Positions 45,201 through 55,651 of a DNA stretch of 64,000 bases are shown here, piece after piece. Position 1 is the stretch's first letter; each line of letters opens with the position of its first letter. The translations under genes and the position numbers were made by a program. This stretch comes from Nonlabens sp. Ci31. Lineage in GTDB: Bacteria; Bacteroidota; Bacteroidia; Flavobacteriales; Flavobacteriaceae. The stretch is taken from contig NZ_CP043633.1 of assembly GCF_012974865.1 (NCBI RefSeq), forward strand, positions 372,001 to 436,000, written 5' to 3'. A model generated the notes under the pieces. That model was given only the letters and a program-made list of their open reading frames with translations. It did not search any database and had not been told where the DNA came from.

Positions 45201-46570
45201 TTAGGTTGAAATGCTTGTATACCTAATCTGTGAAGCGTAGGAGCACGGTTCAACATTACTGGGTGTCCCTTAAGAACGTTTTCCAGAATATCCCAAACCA
45301 CTGGTTCCTTCTTATCTATAATTTTCTTAGCAGACTTAACTGTCTTAACGATACCGCGCTCAATAAGTTTACGGATAACAAAAGGCTTATAAAGCTCTGC
45401 AGCCATGTCCTTAGGAATTCCACACTCGTATAATTTAAGCTCTGGTCCTACAACAATTACCGAACGAGCAGAATAATCCACACGCTTACCGAGTAAGTTC
45501 TGACGGAAACGTCCTTGCTTTCCTTTTAAGGAATCAGAAAGGGATTTCAACGGTCTGTTAGAGTCCGTCTTTACCGCACTAGATTTTCTTGTATTATCAA
45601 GTAGTGAATCTACTGCTTCTTGCAGCATACGTTTCTCGTTACGAAGGATTACCTCAGGAGCTTTAATCTCCATCAATCGCTTCAAACGGTTGTTACGTAT
45701 GATCACACGACGGTATAAATCATTTAAATCAGACGTTGCAAAACGACCACCGTCTAGCGGTACTAATGGACGTAATTCTGGTGGAATTACTGGAACCACT
45801 TTCATGATCATCCATTCTGGTTTGTTTTCACGTCTTTCATTAGAATCCTTAAGAGCCTCAACTACTTGAAGACGCTTTAAAGCCTCAGTTTTACGTTGTT
45901 TAGACGTCTCATTATTTGCTTTGTGTCTCAGGTCATATGATAAAGCATCTAAATCGATACGTTTCAGTAAATCGATCAAACACTCCGCACCCATCTTAGC
46001 GATGAATTTATTAGGATCTGAATCTTCTAAATACATATTTTCCTGTGGAAGCGTATCTAAGATATCTAAGTATTCTTCTTCTGTAAGGAAATCTAAATTA
46101 TGAACTTCTTCACCTTCAGCATTCTTTGCGATACCTGGTTGAATCACCACATATCTTTCGTAATAGATGATCATATCCAGCTTCTTTGAAGGAAGCCCTA
46201 GTAGGTACCCAATTTTGTTAGGCAAACTACGGAAATACCAAATGTGCGCCACTGGCACCACAAGATTGATATGTCCTATACGATCACGTCTTACTTTTTT
46301 CTCTGTAACCTCTACACCACATCGATCACAAACGATTCCTTTGTATCGTATACGCTTATATTTTCCACAAGCACATTCATAATCCTTTACAGGACCGAAT
46401 ATACGCTCACAAAAAAGCCCATCCCTTTCAGGTTTGTGCGTACGATAGTTAATCGTTTCTGGTTTTAACACCTCACCTCTTGACTCAGCAAGAATAGATT
46501 CTGGAGATGCAAGACCGATTGAAATTTTTGAAAATTTCTTTTGTGTTGGGTTGTCTTTATGTCTAGCCAT
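42263..46570 (-). CDS. rpoC: DNA-directed RNA polymerase subunit beta'
   Basis: 1435 residues. Catalytic subunit of RNA polymerase. The active-site loop [12 protein letters not shown], the N-terminal zinc site ([22 protein letters not shown]) and the second zinc cluster near residue 900 ([15 protein letters not shown]) are present, as are the trigger-loop and bridge-helix regions ([16 protein letters not shown]). Length is within the Bacteroidetes range. The gene is 91 bases after rpoB with palindrome copy 8 in between, and is followed by the DUF3467 gene. Confidence 0.98.
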   Translation of the reverse strand: MARHKDNPTQKKFSKISIGLASPESILAESRGEVLKPETINYRTHKPERDGLFCERIFGPVKDYECACGKYKRIRYKGIVCDRCGVEVTEKKVRRDRIGHINLVVPVAHIWYFRSLPNKIGYLLGLPSKKLDMIIYYERYVVIQPGIAKNAEGEEVHNLDFLTEEEYLDILDTLPQENMYLEDSDPNKFIAKMGAECLIDLLKRIDLDALSYDLRHKANNETSKQRKTEALKRLQVVEALKDSNERRENKPEWMIMKVVPVIPPELRPLVPLDGGRFATSDLNDLYRRVIIRNNRLKRLMEIKAPEVILRNEKRMLQEAVDSLLDNTRKSSAVKTDSNRPLKSLSDSLKGKQGRFRQNLLGKRVDYSARSVIVVGPELKLYECGIPKDMAAELYKPFVIRKLIERGIVKTVKSAKKIIDKKEPVVWDILENVLKGHPVMLNRAPTLHRLGIQAFQPKLIEGKAIQLHPLVCTAFNADFDGDQMAVHLPLGPEAILECQLLMLASHNILNPANGSPIAVPSQDMVLGLYYMTKLRRSEPGHIVKGEGLTFYGPEELVIAFNEKRVDINAPVKCRINLLQEDGSYKTQIIETTAGRVIFNQKVPDEAGYINEVLTKKALRDIIGDILKVTDVPRTAAFLDEIKDLGYGFAFRGGLSFSLGDIMIPVEKQSMIDAANTKVDAIRGNYSMGLITQNERYNQVIDVWTATNAQLTELSMKNIREDQQGFNSVFMMLDSGARGSKEQIRQLTGMRGLMAKPKKSNDGGGAIIENPILSNFKEGLSILEYFISTHGARKGLADTALKTADAGYLTRRLHDVAQDVIVNHEDCETLRGIEVSALKKNEEVMEKLGARVLGRTALHDVIDPATQEVIVAAGELIVEKIADIIEASDLESVEVRSALTCEAAKGVCTKCYGRNLATNRLVMRGEAVGVIAAQSIGEPGTQLTLRTFHVGGVAGNVSEDSSIVAKNDGILEIEDLKTVKSEDSEGKAVEIVISRTAESKLLHEKTGMLLNSNNIPYGCELYVKPGTKVKKGDLLAKWDPFNGVIISEFAGKIKFENIIQGVTFQVESDEQTGYEEKVISDSRDKKLIPTLHILDNKGDNVISYNLPVGAHLMINDDEKIKVGKVLVKIPRKSAKAGDITGGLPRVTELFEARNPSNPAVVSEIDGVVSFGKIKRGNREIIVTSKTDEVKKYLVKLSNQILVQENDYVRAGMPLSDGSITPKDILAIKGPSAVQQYLVNEVQEVYRLQGVKINDKHFEVVVRQMMRKVRIVDSGDGMFLENQLVHKEDFILQNDRLYGKKVVESAGDSVNLKEGQIITSRELRDENSILRREDKALATAREVMPATAEPVLQGITRASLQTKSFISAASFQETTKVLNEAAVAGKVDTLEGLKENVIVGHRIPAGTGMRNYEDIIVGSKEEFEKLLHQKEEPKVNYN

Positions 46571-46618
46571 AATAATGGTACTATTTTAAGTTAAAGTAGC
46601 GAGGTTGTTTGATTATTG

Positions 46619-46634
46619 CGCTTTCGCGAAAGCG
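46619..46634. repeat. Interspersed palindrome, copy 8 (between rpoB and rpoC)
   Basis: Exact 16-bp core, 27 bases after the rpoB stop (46662) and 48 before the rpoC start. In the transcript it would form a short hairpin within the polymerase operon. Confidence 0.9.
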
Positions 46635-46661
46635 AAACAAACATCCAACCTCACAGAAAAA

Positions 46662-49600
46662 TTAATCCTCCAGTCTTAGATCTAATCCTAGACCTTTCAA
46701 CTCATGCATCAATACATTAAATGATTCTGGAAGACCAGGTTCTGGCATAGGCTCACCTTTTACGATAGCTTCGTAAGTTTTGGCACGTCCTATAACGTCA
46801 TCTGATTTTACAGTTAAGATTTCGCGTAAAGTACTAGAAGCACCATATGCTTCCAGTGCCCATACCTCCATCTCTCCAAATCGCTGACCACCAAATTGTG
46901 CTTTACCACCAAGTGGCTGCTGTGTAATCAATGAATATGGACCGATAGAACGCGCGTGCATCTTATCATCTACCATGTGACCTAGTTTAAGCATATAGAT
47001 AATACCTACTGTTGCAGGTTGATCAAAACGCTCACCAGTACCACCGTCAAATAGATACGTATGTCCGAAACGTGGAATACCTGCCTCATCTGTATAACCG
47101 TTGATCTGATCTAATGTCGCACCATCAAAGATAGGAGTGGCAAATTTCTTACCTAATTTCTCTCCTGCCCAACCTAGTACGGTTTCATAAATCTGTCCAA
47201 TGTTCATACGAGAAGGTACACCAAGCGGATTCAATACGATATCTACTGGAGTTCCATCTTCAAGGAAAGGCATATCTTCCTGACGTACAATACGTGCAAC
47301 GATACCTTTGTTACCGTGACGTCCTGCCATCTTATCTCCTACTTTAAGTTTACGCTTCTTAGCGATGTAAACTTTAGCAAGTTTGATAATACCAGCCGGA
47401 AGCTCATCTCCTACAGAGATCGTAAACTTCTCACGACGCAATGATCCTTGAAGATCATTTTCTTTAATCTTATAATTGTGAAGTAAGTCGGCAACCATAT
47501 CATTCACCTCACCACCTGTAGTCCAAGTTCCTGAAGTTAAATGAGTAAAGTCATCTACAGAGTTCAACATTTTAAGTGTGTATTTTTTACCTTTTGGAAG
47601 AACTTCTTCTCCAAGATCATTAAATACACCTTGCGATGTTTTACCACTTACAATTTCAAATAATTTTTCAATTAAACGCTCCTGAAGACCATCAAATTTT
47701 CCTTGATATTCTTGTTCTAGTCGCGCAATATCTTCTTTGTCTTGTGCTCTCTTTCTCTTATCTTTTACAGCACGGGAGAATAGTTTCTTATCGATAACTA
47801 CACCTCTTAGTGATGGAGAAGCTTTTAAAGAAGCATCTTTTACATCACCAGCTTTATCACCGAAAATAGCTCTAAGAAGTTTTTCTTCTGGAGTAGGGTC
47901 ACTTTCTCCTTTAGGAGTAATTTTACCTATTAATATATCTCCAGGCTTCACTTCTGCTCCGACACGTATCATTCCGTGTTCATCAAGGTCAGCAGTAGCT
48001 TCTTCACTTACGTTAGGAATATCTGCAGTAAGTTCTTCATTACCTAATTTAGTATCTCTAACTTCAAGAGAATACTCATCTACGTGAATAGATGTAAAGA
48101 TATCTTCACGAACTACTTTTTCAGAAATTACGATTGCATCCTCAAAGTTGTAACCTTTCCATGGCATAAATGCCACTTTCATGTTGCGACCTAAAGCAAG
48201 TTCTCCTGCTTCAGTTGCATAACCTTGGCAAAGTACTTGTCCTTTATCAACTCGGTCGCCTTTTTGAACGATAGGCTTCAATGTGATACTTGTACCTTGA
48301 TTCGTCTTACGGAATTTTATCAAGTTATAAGAAGTGTCCTCTGGCTCAAAACTCACCAAAGCCTCACGTTCTGTGCGATCATATCTGATCACTACTTTTT
48401 GTGAATCTACATACACAACAACACCATCACCTTCTGCATTGATCAATACTCTTGAATCTGAAGCAACTTGTCTTTCTAGACCGGTTCCTACAATAGGAGC
48501 GTCTACTCTAAGTAGCGGCACTGCCTGACGCATCATGTTAGATCCCATCAGTGCACGGTTGGCATCATCATGTTCCAAGAAAGGAATTAAGGATGCTGAA
48601 ATGGATGCGATCTGATTAGGAGCAACGTCAGCATAAACAACTTCAGTAGCATCAATTACCGGGAAGTCGCCTTCCATACGTGCAATTACCTTTTCTTGAT
48701 CTATCCTACCATTAGTAAGAGGTAAGTTAGCTTGTGCAATGTGAAGTCCTTCTTCTTCTTCAGCACTTAGATAAGTAGGCTCATCTTCTAAGTTTACAAC
48801 ACCATTAGTAACTTTTCTATAAGGAGTCTCAATGAATCCCATTCCATTCACTTTTGCAAATACTGCAAGTGAAGAGATCAAACCGATATTCGGCCCTTCA
48901 GGTGTTTCAATTGGGCAAAGTCTTCCGTAGTGTGTATAATGTACATCTCGTACCTCAAATCCTGCTCTTTCTCTTGAAAGTCCACCAGGTCCTAGTGCTG
49001 ATAATCTACGTTTGTGCGTAATCTCTGCTAATGGATTTGTTTGATCCATAAACTGAGACAACTGGTTGGTACCAAAGAAAGAATTAATAACGGAAGACAG
49101 CGTCTTTGCATTAATAAGGTCAATAGGTGTAAATACCTCGTTATCTCTTACGTTCATACGCTCACGAATAGTACGAGCCATACGGGCAAGTCCCACACCA
49201 AATTGTTGAGACAACTGCTCACCAACGGTACGTACGCGACGGTTAGACAAGTGATCAATATCATCAATCTCTGCTTTAGAGTTGATCAACATAATCAAGT
49301 GCTTAATAATGGTAATGATATCTTCTTTGGTAAGCACTTGCTTATCCATAGGAATATCAAGACCTAGTTTTTTATTCATACGGTAACGACCTACCTCGCC
49401 TAAATTATATCTCTGATCAGAGAAAAATAATTTATCTATAATTCCACGAGCTGTTTCTTCATCAGGCGGCTCAGCATTACGTAATTGTCTGTATATATGT
49501 TCTACGGCTTCCTTTTCAGAATTGGTAGGATCCTTTTGTAATGTATTGTGGATGATGGCATAATCAGCAGACATATTATCTTCTTTATGAAGAAGTATGG

Positions 49601-50471
49601 TCTTAGCTTGAGATTCAAGAATCTCATCGATATGTTCTTTTTCAAGAATGGTATCGCGATCAAGAACGATTTCATTACGTTCGATAGAAACAACTTCACC
49701 AGTATCTTCATCAACAAAATCTTCATGCCATGTTCTTAGTACACGAGCAGCGAGCTTGCGTCCTAAGTACTTTTTAAGTCCTGTTTTACTAGCTTTAACT
49801 TCTTCGGCAAGATCAAAGATTCCAAGGATATCCTTATCTCTTTCAAAACCGATAGCACGGAAAAGTGTTGTTACAGGTAATTTCTTTTTACGATCGATAT
49901 AAGCATACATGACACTGTTAATATCTGTCGCAAATTCTATCCATGATCCCTTAAAAGGAATAACACGGGCAGAGTATAATTTAGTTCCATTTGCATGGAA
50001 TGACTGTCCAAAAAAGACACCAGGAGATCTGTGTAATTGAGATACTACCACACGCTCTGCACCATTGATACAAAAAGTACCGGATGGAGTCATGTAAGGA
50101 ATAGTACCAAGATATACATCTTGAACGATGGTTTCAAAATCTTCATGTTCTGGATCAGTACAATATAATTTCAAGCGCGATTTAAGAGGCACGCTGTAAG
50201 TAAGTCCACGTTCTATACATTCTTGAATAGAATAACGAGGTGGATCTACGAAGTAATCAAGAAATTCCAATACGAACTGATTACGAGTATCAGTGATAGG
50301 AAAATTTTCCATGAAGGTATTATAAAGGCCTTCTACTTCTCTTTTGTCCGATTTAGTCTCTAACTGAAAAAAGTCCTGAAAGGATTTTATTTGGATATCC
50401 AGCAGGTCAGGGTATTCTGCCTTATTAGTTACCGTTGAAAAATTAATTCTTTCTGTGTTTGTTGCTAGCAT
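46662..50471 (-). CDS. rpoB: DNA-directed RNA polymerase subunit beta
   Basis: 1269 residues from ATG 50471; the frame begins with TTG one codon earlier. Catalytic core subunit. Recognisable are the N-terminal lobe ([19 protein letters not shown]), the fork region with rifampicin-binding residues ([17 protein letters not shown] ... [20 protein letters not shown]) and the C-terminal clamp contacts ([20 protein letters not shown]). The Rif cluster shows no resistance change I can see. Preceded by rplL with a hairpin between. Confidence 0.98.
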   Translation of the reverse strand: MLATNTERINFSTVTNKAEYPDLLDIQIKSFQDFFQLETKSDKREVEGLYNTFMENFPITDTRNQFVLEFLDYFVDPPRYSIQECIERGLTYSVPLKSRLKLYCTDPEHEDFETIVQDVYLGTIPYMTPSGTFCINGAERVVVSQLHRSPGVFFGQSFHANGTKLYSARVIPFKGSWIEFATDINSVMYAYIDRKKKLPVTTLFRAIGFERDKDILGIFDLAEEVKASKTGLKKYLGRKLAARVLRTWHEDFVDEDTGEVVSIERNEIVLDRDTILEKEHIDEILESQAKTILLHKEDNMSADYAIIHNTLQKDPTNSEKEAVEHIYRQLRNAEPPDEETARGIIDKLFFSDQRYNLGEVGRYRMNKKLGLDIPMDKQVLTKEDIITIIKHLIMLINSKAEIDDIDHLSNRRVRTVGEQLSQQFGVGLARMARTIRERMNVRDNEVFTPIDLINAKTLSSVINSFFGTNQLSQFMDQTNPLAEITHKRRLSALGPGGLSRERAGFEVRDVHYTHYGRLCPIETPEGPNIGLISSLAVFAKVNGMGFIETPYRKVTNGVVNLEDEPTYLSAEEEEGLHIAQANLPLTNGRIDQEKVIARMEGDFPVIDATEVVYADVAPNQIASISASLIPFLEHDDANRALMGSNMMRQAVPLLRVDAPIVGTGLERQVASDSRVLINAEGDGVVVYVDSQKVVIRYDRTEREALVSFEPEDTSYNLIKFRKTNQGTSITLKPIVQKGDRVDKGQVLCQGYATEAGELALGRNMKVAFMPWKGYNFEDAIVISEKVVREDIFTSIHVDEYSLEVRDTKLGNEELTADIPNVSEEATADLDEHGMIRVGAEVKPGDILIGKITPKGESDPTPEEKLLRAIFGDKAGDVKDASLKASPSLRGVVIDKKLFSRAVKDKRKRAQDKEDIARLEQEYQGKFDGLQERLIEKLFEIVSGKTSQGVFNDLGEEVLPKGKKYTLKMLNSVDDFTHLTSGTWTTGGEVNDMVADLLHNYKIKENDLQGSLRREKFTISVGDELPAGIIKLAKVYIAKKRKLKVGDKMAGRHGNKGIVARIVRQEDMPFLEDGTPVDIVLNPLGVPSRMNIGQIYETVLGWAGEKLGKKFATPIFDGATLDQINGYTDEAGIPRFGHTYLFDGGTGERFDQPATVGIIYMLKLGHMVDDKMHARSIGPYSLITQQPLGGKAQFGGQRFGEMEVWALEAYGASSTLREILTVKSDDVIGRAKTYEAIVKGEPMPEPGLPESFNVLMHELKGLGLDLRLED

Positions 50472-50544
50472 CAATGCACGGTATTAAGTGATTAAAAAAA
50501 GCGTTATCGACGACGTCTCATCTTTATACGCAAAATGGTCTAGG

Positions 50545-50565
50545 CCTGTGAGCGCCGCTCACAGG
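50545..50565 (-). promoter_or_regulatory. Hairpin between rplL and rpoB (possible attenuator or processing site)
   Basis: CCTGTGAGC and GCTCACAGG form a perfect 9-bp stem with a GCC loop, in the 124-base gap between rplL and rpoB. No T run follows, so it is not a strong terminator. Partial termination or RNase cleavage at this point is known in other bacteria. Confidence 0.55.
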
Positions 50566-50595
50566 TCTAAACCGATAATGTTTAGGTAAGAAGAA

Positions 50596-50970
50596 TTACT
50601 TCAACTCAACCTCAGCACCAGCTGCTTCCAGCTGAGCTTTAAGTGCTTCAGCTTCATCTTTAGAAACACCTTCCTTAATTGGAGATGGCGCATCGTCAAC
50701 AAGTGCCTTAGCATCTTTCAATCCTGCTCCTGTAAGTTCTTTTACAAGTTTAACAACAGCTAGTTTAGCACCACCTGCAGCTTTAAGGATTACATCAAAT
50801 TCTGTTTGCTCTTCGACAGCGTCTCCGCCGCCTGCAGCTGGTCCAACCATAGCAACTGCCGCTGCTGCTGGTTCAATACCATACTCATCCTTAAGGATGT
50901 CTGCTAATTCGTTTACTTCTTTAACAGTTAAGTTAACTAACTGCTCAGCGAAATCTTTTAAATCTGCCAT
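50596..50970 (-). CDS. rplL: 50S ribosomal protein L7/L12
   Basis: 124 residues. The ribosomal stalk protein that recruits translation GTPases. An N-terminal dimerisation helix ([19 protein letters not shown]), an Ala/Gly hinge and the C-terminal domain ([20 protein letters not shown] ... [13 protein letters not shown]) are all present. It follows rplJ by 55 bases in the same transcript, as in other bacteria. More stalk protein is needed than the other subunits, which the hairpin before rpoB may serve. Confidence 0.97.
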   Translation of the reverse strand: MADLKDFAEQLVNLTVKEVNELADILKDEYGIEPAAAAVAMVGPAAGGGDAVEEQTEFDVILKAAGGAKLAVVKLVKELTGAGLKDAKALVDDAPSPIKEGVSKDEAEALKAQLEAAGAEVELK

Positions 50971-51025
50971 TTTTCTATCGTTTTAATAAAATTTATAAAT
51001 AATTAATTGCGTACTAAATTGGGTT

Positions 51026-51541
51026 CTATCTTTCAGATAGAGTTTTAAGTATTCCTGCGAGTTTACCACCACCTGATTGAAGTGCTGATATCACATTTTT
51101 AGCAGGACTTTGAAGTAGACCGATAATTTGTCCGATCATTTCTTCTTTAGACTTGATATTACTTAATGCACTGATCTTATCATCACCTACATAAATTGCT
51201 TCCTCAATATAAGCTCCTTTAAGCAACGGCTTATCAGACTTCTTTCTGAAGTTTTCAATAACCTTAGCTGGTGCATTTGCAACTTCAGCAAGCATGATAG
51301 ATGTATTACCTTTTAATAAATCTGGTAACTCACCAAAGTCTTTATCTGAAGCATCCATAGCCTTAGCAAGAAGGGTATTCTTAACTACCGACATGGTTAT
51401 ATTAGCTTTGAAACAAGCTCTACGTAAATTTGTTGTATCCGATGCATTTAAGCCAGATATGTCTGCTAGATATATAGTTGAATTCTCACCTAACGTAGCA
51501 GTCAAATCTTGAATAACATTTGCTTTTTGTTCTCTTGTCAT
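51026..51541 (-). CDS. rplJ: 50S ribosomal protein L10
   Basis: 171 residues. Anchors L7/L12 dimers to 23S rRNA. Typical start MTREQKANVIQDLTATLGEN and helix INVISALQSG-type C-terminus (PAKNVISALQSGGGKLAGIL). The gap to rplA is only 11 bases, so the long L10 leader that mediates autoregulation in E. coli does not fit here; any control must lie inside rplA or farther upstream. Start ATG 51541. Confidence 0.97.
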   Translation of the reverse strand: MTREQKANVIQDLTATLGENSTIYLADISGLNASDTTNLRRACFKANITMSVVKNTLLAKAMDASDKDFGELPDLLKGNTSIMLAEVANAPAKVIENFRKKSDKPLLKGAYIEEAIYVGDDKISALSNIKSKEEMIGQIIGLLQSPAKNVISALQSGGGKLAGILKTLSER

Positions 51542-51552
51542 GATCTAGATTT

Positions 51553-52251
51553 TTAGTCTTCTGCAAAACGTTTAGTGTCTATCTCAATACTAGGACTCAT
51601 CGTACTAGACATGAAGATACTTTTGATATAAATACCTTTAGACGTTGTCGGTTTTAATTTAACTAGTGTATTGATTAATTCTCTTGCGTTACCTGCAATT
51701 TTCTCAGCATCAAAAGATGCTTTTCCAACTGCTGCATGTATGATACCAGTCTTATCGACTTTAAAGTCAATTTTACCAGCCTTAACTTCCGAAACTGCTT
51801 TTGCTACATCCATAGTAACTGTACCAGTTTTAGGGTTAGGCATTAGACCTCTAGGACCTAGTATACGACCTAAGGGACCTAATTTTCCCATAACACTAGG
51901 CATGGTAATAATTACATCTACATCAGTCCATCCACCTTTGATCTTATCCAAGTATTCATCAAGACCAACATAGTCAGCTCCAGCTTCTATAGCCTCAGCT
52001 TCCTTATCTGGTGTTACTAATGCAAGCACTTTAACGTCCTTACCTGTACCGTGCGGTAATGTAACTACACCTCTAACCATTTGGTTAGCTTTACGTGGAT
52101 CTACATTTAACCTTACGGCTAAATCTACAGAAGCATCAAACTTCGTGCTTGTAACATCCTTTACTAATTTAGAGGCATCAGCAACAGAATAAGTTTTTAA
52201 CCTATCTATTTTAGCTTGATTCTCTTTTTGATTTTTTGTTAATTTTGCCAT
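51553..52251 (-). CDS. rplA: 50S ribosomal protein L1
   Basis: 232 residues. Forms the L1 stalk near the E site and in many bacteria represses its own operon. Signatures: [52 protein letters not shown], and [15 protein letters not shown]. Eleven bases separate it from rplK upstream and eleven from rplJ downstream, so the three are read as one message. Confidence 0.97.
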   Translation of the reverse strand: MAKLTKNQKENQAKIDRLKTYSVADASKLVKDVTSTKFDASVDLAVRLNVDPRKANQMVRGVVTLPHGTGKDVKVLALVTPDKEAEAIEAGADYVGLDEYLDKIKGGWTDVDVIITMPSVMGKLGPLGRILGPRGLMPNPKTGTVTMDVAKAVSEVKAGKIDFKVDKTGIIHAAVGKASFDAEKIAGNARELINTLVKLKPTTSKGIYIKSIFMSSTMSPSIEIDTKRFAED

Positions 52252-52262
52252 TGTTACAAGTT

Positions 52263-52703
52263 TTAAGCAGGAGCGTTTCCACCCTTAACGTTCACACCCA
52301 TTGATCTAGCAGTACCAGCTACCATTCGCATAGCGCTATCTACTGTAAATGCATTGAGGTCTGGCATCTTATCTTCTGCGATCAAACGAATCTGATCCCA
52401 ACTGACAGTTCCAACTTTCTTACGGTTAGGTTCTCCACTTCCACCCTTGAGCTTTAATGCTTCAAGGATTTGTACTGCTGCTGGAGGTGTTTTGATCACA
52501 AAATCAAAGGACTTATCCTTGAATACTGTAATCGATACAGGTAATATTTTACCCGTTTTATCCTGAGTCCTAGCATTAAACTGCTTACAAAACTCCATGA
52601 TATTCACACCAGCCGCACCAAGTGCAGGTCCTACAGGTGGAGATGGGTTTGCTGCGCCACCTCTAACTTGTAATTTTACAACCTTAGATACTTCTTTAGC
52701 CAT
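52263..52703 (-). CDS. rplK: 50S ribosomal protein L11
   Basis: 146 residues. Binds 23S rRNA at the GTPase centre and is the sensor region for stringent response by RelA-type enzymes. Motifs [33 protein letters not shown] and the C-terminal rRNA-binding domain ([13 protein letters not shown]) are intact. It follows nusG by 70 bases. Confidence 0.97.
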   Translation of the reverse strand: MAKEVSKVVKLQVRGGAANPSPPVGPALGAAGVNIMEFCKQFNARTQDKTGKILPVSITVFKDKSFDFVIKTPPAAVQILEALKLKGGSGEPNRKKVGTVSWDQIRLIAEDKMPDLNAFTVDSAMRMVAGTARSMGVNVKGGNAPA

Positions 52704-52773
52704 TTCTAATTAATTTCACTTATTTAATGATAATAAAGTGGAAGCCTTATTTATCACTTATAAATTGTAACAT

Positions 52774-53328
52774 TTATACTTTTTCTACTTGCATATAACT
52801 AAGCTCCAAAGGAGTTTTACGGCCAAATATTTTAACCATAACTTCTAGCTTACGCTTTTCTTCATTTACTTTTTCAATAGTACCATTAAATCCATTAAAC
52901 GGACCGTCTACTACTTTTACTGTCTCACCACCCTTAAAAGGAATAGCAATATTATCAGTTTGCTCTGCAAGTTCATCCACTTTACCTAGCATTCTATTTA
53001 CTTCAGCCCTTCTTAAAGGCACCGGTTCTCCGCCTTTAGTTTCACCTAAAAAGCCAATAACCCCGTTAACAGATTTAATAATGTGTGGGACTTCCCCCTC
53101 TAATCGGGCATTTACCATAATATAACCAGGAAAGTAAACACGTTCCTTATTATATTTCTTACCATCTCTTATCTGCACCACTTTCTCCGTAGGAACAAGT
53201 ATTTCTTTTAAATAATCTCCAAGATCATGATGAGCTATTTCTGACTCTATATAATCCTTGATCTTATTTTCTTGACCGCTTACCGAACGAACAACATACC
53301 ACTTCATCAAATCCTTCTCTTCTGACAT
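52774..53328 (-). CDS. nusG: Transcription termination/antitermination factor NusG
   Basis: 184 residues. Binds RNA polymerase, links it to the ribosome and to Rho. The NGN domain (KWYVVRSVSGQENKIKDYIE ... YFPGYIMVNARLE) and the C-terminal KOW domain (GETVKVVDGPFNGFNGTIE) are complete. It starts eight bases after secE, the usual order, and precedes rplK. Confidence 0.96.
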   Translation of the reverse strand: MSEEKDLMKWYVVRSVSGQENKIKDYIESEIAHHDLGDYLKEILVPTEKVVQIRDGKKYNKERVYFPGYIMVNARLEGEVPHIIKSVNGVIGFLGETKGGEPVPLRRAEVNRMLGKVDELAEQTDNIAIPFKGGETVKVVDGPFNGFNGTIEKVNEEKRKLEVMVKIFGRKTPLELSYMQVEKV

Positions 53329-53336
53329 ATCGAATA

Positions 53337-53534
53337 TTAATTTTGCTTAATCCAACTAAAATAATTCTCAATAGCAGCACTGAAAACATAATCAATACCA
53401 GCTACAATAAGCGCGAAGATAATGGAGAATACGGCAACTGTGACTGTTAACTTTTGTGTTTCAGCCCATGTAGGCCAAGTCACGTGATTCGTTAACTCAT
53501 TATAAGACTCTTTTACGTATGTTATCAAACTCAT
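53337..53534 (-). CDS. secE: Preprotein translocase subunit SecE
   Basis: 65 residues, the short one-helix form. It clamps SecY in the inner membrane. The amphipathic segment YVKESYNELTNHVTWPTWAE precedes the helix (LTVTVAVFSIIFALIVAGID). WPTWAE is the conserved WPT motif. It follows tRNA-Trp by 79 bases. Confidence 0.95.
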   Translation of the reverse strand: MSLITYVKESYNELTNHVTWPTWAETQKLTVTVAVFSIIFALIVAGIDYVFSAAIENYFSWIKQN

Positions 53535-53612
53535 AATAGTAATGTTCTAAACGTCTAACCTAAAACATCAACAATAAACCAGTATCGTTTCAAGTAAACT
53601 ATATTTATAATG

Positions 53613-53685
53613 CACGGGCTGAGAGACTCGAACTCACGACACCTGGTTTTGGAGACCAGTGCTCTACCAACTGAGCTAAGCCCGC
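53613..53685 (-). tRNA. tRNA-Trp (anticodon CCA)
   Basis: Folds on the minus strand as GCGGGCT acceptor, anticodon loop CTCCAAA with CCA, T arm GTGAGTTCGAGTCTCTC, and G discriminator base. No encoded CCA end. It lies between tuf and secE, the same place as in other bacteria. Confidence 0.95.
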
Positions 53686-53737
53686 AAAAAAATCACTCTT
53701 AAATGAACAATTTATTGCCTTCCCTATATAAAGGGAA

Positions 53738-53768
53738 AGTATCCCATCTAAAAATAGATAGGATACTT
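53738..53768 (-). terminator. Hairpin between tuf and tRNA-Trp (terminator or attenuator)
   Basis: AAGTATCC, then ATCTA pairs with TAGAT, then GGATACTT around an AAAA core. The single plus-strand mismatch becomes a G-U pair only in minus-strand RNA, which shows the functional strand. A second, weaker hairpin lies just beyond it (53719-53739). The run of T is short, so read-through into secE is likely. Confidence 0.6.
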
Positions 53769-53786
53769 AATATAATCAATTAGAAA

Positions 53787-54974
53787 TTAATCTAAAATCT
53801 CAGTAACCTGACCGGCTCCAACAGTTCTACCACCTTCACGGATAGCAAAACGAAGACCTAGGTTCAATGCGATAGGCTGGATAAGATCAACATTAATTGT
53901 CAAGTTATCACCTGGCATTACCATCTCAACTCCATCAGGAAGTGAAATGTTACCTGTTACATCAGTTGTACGTACATAAAACTGAGGACGGTAGTTATTG
54001 TGAAATGGAGTGTGACGTCCACCTTCTTCTTTTTTAAGGATATAAACCTCTGCTTTAAACTTAGCATGAGGAGTTACAGAACCCGGCTTAGTAATTACCA
54101 TACCACGTGAAATTTGAGACTTTTCAATACCTCTTAACAAGATACCTGCGTTATCTCCTGCTTCACCTCTATCAAGGATCTGACGGAACATTTCAATACC
54201 TGTGATGGTAGAAGTCAACTTCTGTGCACCCATACCGATAATCTCCACAGGATCTCCAGTGTTAGCTACACCAGTCTCAATACGACCAGTTGCAACAGTA
54301 CCACGACCTGTAATAGAGAAAACATCTTCTATAGGCATCAAGAAAGGCTTATCCATATCGCGGACAGGCTCTTCAATCCAAGTATCAACAGCAGCCATCA
54401 ATTCAAGTACCGAATCAACCCATTTTTGTTCACCATTAAGTGCTCCAAGAGCAGAACCAGAAATAACAGGACCGTTGTCACCATCATATTCATAGAAACT
54501 TAAAAGATCACGCACTTCCATATCAACTAATTCAAGTAGCTCTTCATCATCTACCATATCCACTTTGTTAAGGAATACAACGATACGAGGAATACCTACC
54601 TGACGTCCAAGAAGGATGTGCTCACGTGTTTGTGGCATAGGACCATCAGTAGCGGCAACGACAAGAATAGCACCATCCATTTGGGCAGCACCAGTAACCA
54701 TGTTCTTAACATAATCGGCGTGACCAGGACAATCTACGTGCGCGTAGTGTCTATTGGCAGTTTGATACTCAACGTGTGAGGAATTAATAGTAATACCACG
54801 CTCTTTTTCTTCAGGAGCGTTGTCAATTTGATCAAAACTTGTCGCTTTAGAGAAACCAGCATCAGCAAGCACTTTTGTAATTGCTGCAGTAAGAGTAGTT
54901 TTACCGTGGTCAACGTGACCAATAGTTCCTACATTAAGGTGGGGTTTCGAACGATCGTACGTTTCTTTAGCCAT
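53787..54974 (-). CDS. tuf: Elongation factor Tu
   Basis: 395 residues. Delivers aminoacyl-tRNA to the ribosome. All GTPase motifs are present: [34 protein letters not shown]. Domain 2 ([20 protein letters not shown]) and domain 3 ([20 protein letters not shown]) match bacterial EF-Tu. It lies downstream of four tRNA genes and upstream of tRNA-Trp, the ancient tRNA-tufB arrangement. Only this tuf copy is in the window. Confidence 0.98.
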   Translation of the reverse strand: MAKETYDRSKPHLNVGTIGHVDHGKTTLTAAITKVLADAGFSKATSFDQIDNAPEEKERGITINSSHVEYQTANRHYAHVDCPGHADYVKNMVTGAAQMDGAILVVAATDGPMPQTREHILLGRQVGIPRIVVFLNKVDMVDDEELLELVDMEVRDLLSFYEYDGDNGPVISGSALGALNGEQKWVDSVLELMAAVDTWIEEPVRDMDKPFLMPIEDVFSITGRGTVATGRIETGVANTGDPVEIIGMGAQKLTSTITGIEMFRQILDRGEAGDNAGILLRGIEKSQISRGMVITKPGSVTPHAKFKAEVYILKKEEGGRHTPFHNNYRPQFYVRTTDVTGNISLPDGVEMVMPGDNLTINVDLIQPIALNLGLRFAIREGGRTVGAGQVTEILD

Positions 54975-55090
54975 AATTTATAATCTTAGTTTATATTAGT
55001 GTTCAATTTTTAAAAAGACAGACACGGAGCTAAAACCAAATCAGTCTATACTAGTAATGGCCTCTTTTGAGACCTATTTTTATTTAAAAG

Positions 55091-55162
55091 AGCCAATGAT
55101 GAGATTTGAACTCATGACCTCTTCCTTACCAAGGAAACGCTCTACCCCTGAGCTACACCGGC
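55091..55162 (-). tRNA. tRNA-Thr (anticodon GGT)
   Basis: Minus strand: acceptor GCCGGTG with CATTGGC (two G-U pairs), anticodon loop TTGGTAA with GGT, T arm CATGAGTTCAAATCTCATC. No encoded CCA. Last of the four tRNAs before tuf, about 116 bases upstream of its start. Confidence 0.95.
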
Positions 55163-55229
55163 AAAACCCCTATTATTAAGGAAATGGACAACATGACTTT
55201 AAACCCAATAAAAATAGAGTTTAATTTAG

Positions 55230-55302
55230 AGCGAGAGACCAGGTTCGAACTGGCGACATTCAGCTTGGAAGGCTGACGCTCTACCAACTGAGCTACTCTC
55301 GC
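55230..55302 (-). tRNA. tRNA-Gly (anticodon TCC)
   Basis: Minus strand: acceptor GCGAGAG with CTCTCGC, anticodon loop CTTCCAA with TCC, T arm CCAGTTCGAACCTGG. No encoded CCA. Third gene of the tRNA-tuf transcript. Confidence 0.95.
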
Positions 55303-55366
55303 ATTTATTAGTTTTACAACTAAAAGGTTTTCATTATTTCAAATTATCTTCCCAGATAAAATCAAG

Positions 55367-55447
55367 TGGGGAGAGCAGGATTCGAACCTGCGAAGGTTTC
55401 CCAACGGAGTTACAGTCCGTCCTCGTTGGCCGCTTGAGTATCTCCCC
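55367..55447 (-). tRNA. tRNA-Tyr (anticodon GTA)
   Basis: Minus strand: acceptor GGGGAGA with TCTCCCC, anticodon loop CTGTAAC with GTA, and a long variable arm (class II tRNA, 81 bases). T arm GCAGGTTCGAATCCTGC. No encoded CCA. Second gene of the tRNA-tuf transcript. Confidence 0.95.
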
Positions 55448-55479
55448 AAAAAGTCTATTAAGACCTTACTATTTTAAAG

Positions 55480-55553
55480 AGCCGATGGAGGGACTCGAAC
55501 CCACGACCTGCTGATTACAAATCAGCTGCTCTAGCCAGCTGAGCTACATCGGC
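55480..55553 (-). tRNA. tRNA-Thr (anticodon TGT)
   Basis: Minus strand: acceptor GCCGATG with CATCGGC, anticodon loop TTTGTAA with TGT, T arm GTGGGTTCGAGTCCCTC. No encoded CCA. First gene after the promoter at 55603-55631. Confidence 0.95.
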
Positions 55554-55573
55554 TTTTATACTTTTTTAGCCAT

Positions 55574-55600
55574 AAAAAAAGCCCGCTATTTCTAACGGAC
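55574..55600 (-). terminator. Terminator of hpf, downstream of the tRNA-operon promoter
   Basis: In minus-strand RNA GTCCGTTA and TAGCGGGC form an 8-bp stem with two G-U pairs around a GAAA loop, followed by TTTTTTT. The wobble pairs hold only on this strand. It lies 52 bases past the hpf stop and directly after the -7 box of the next promoter. Confidence 0.75.
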
Positions 55601-55602
55601 TG

Positions 55603-55631
55603 CAAATGTAAGCCTATTTTTTAATTACCAA
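55603..55631 (-). promoter_or_regulatory. Promoter of the tRNA-Thr...tuf operon
   Basis: -33 TTG (55629-55631, within TTTTGG), an 18-base spacer and -7 TACATTTG (55603-55610) on the minus strand. The start of transcription should fall at about the first base of the terminator stem. Confidence 0.7.
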
Positions 55632-55651
55632 AATCTTTTTTAATATTTTTT

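Noticed and set aside
55091..55553. tRNA cluster as an integration hotspot with an element
   Set aside because: No integrase, att duplication or foreign genes lie next to the tRNAs; the Xer gene at 55972 belongs to the chromosomal rpsU-xer-hpf order.
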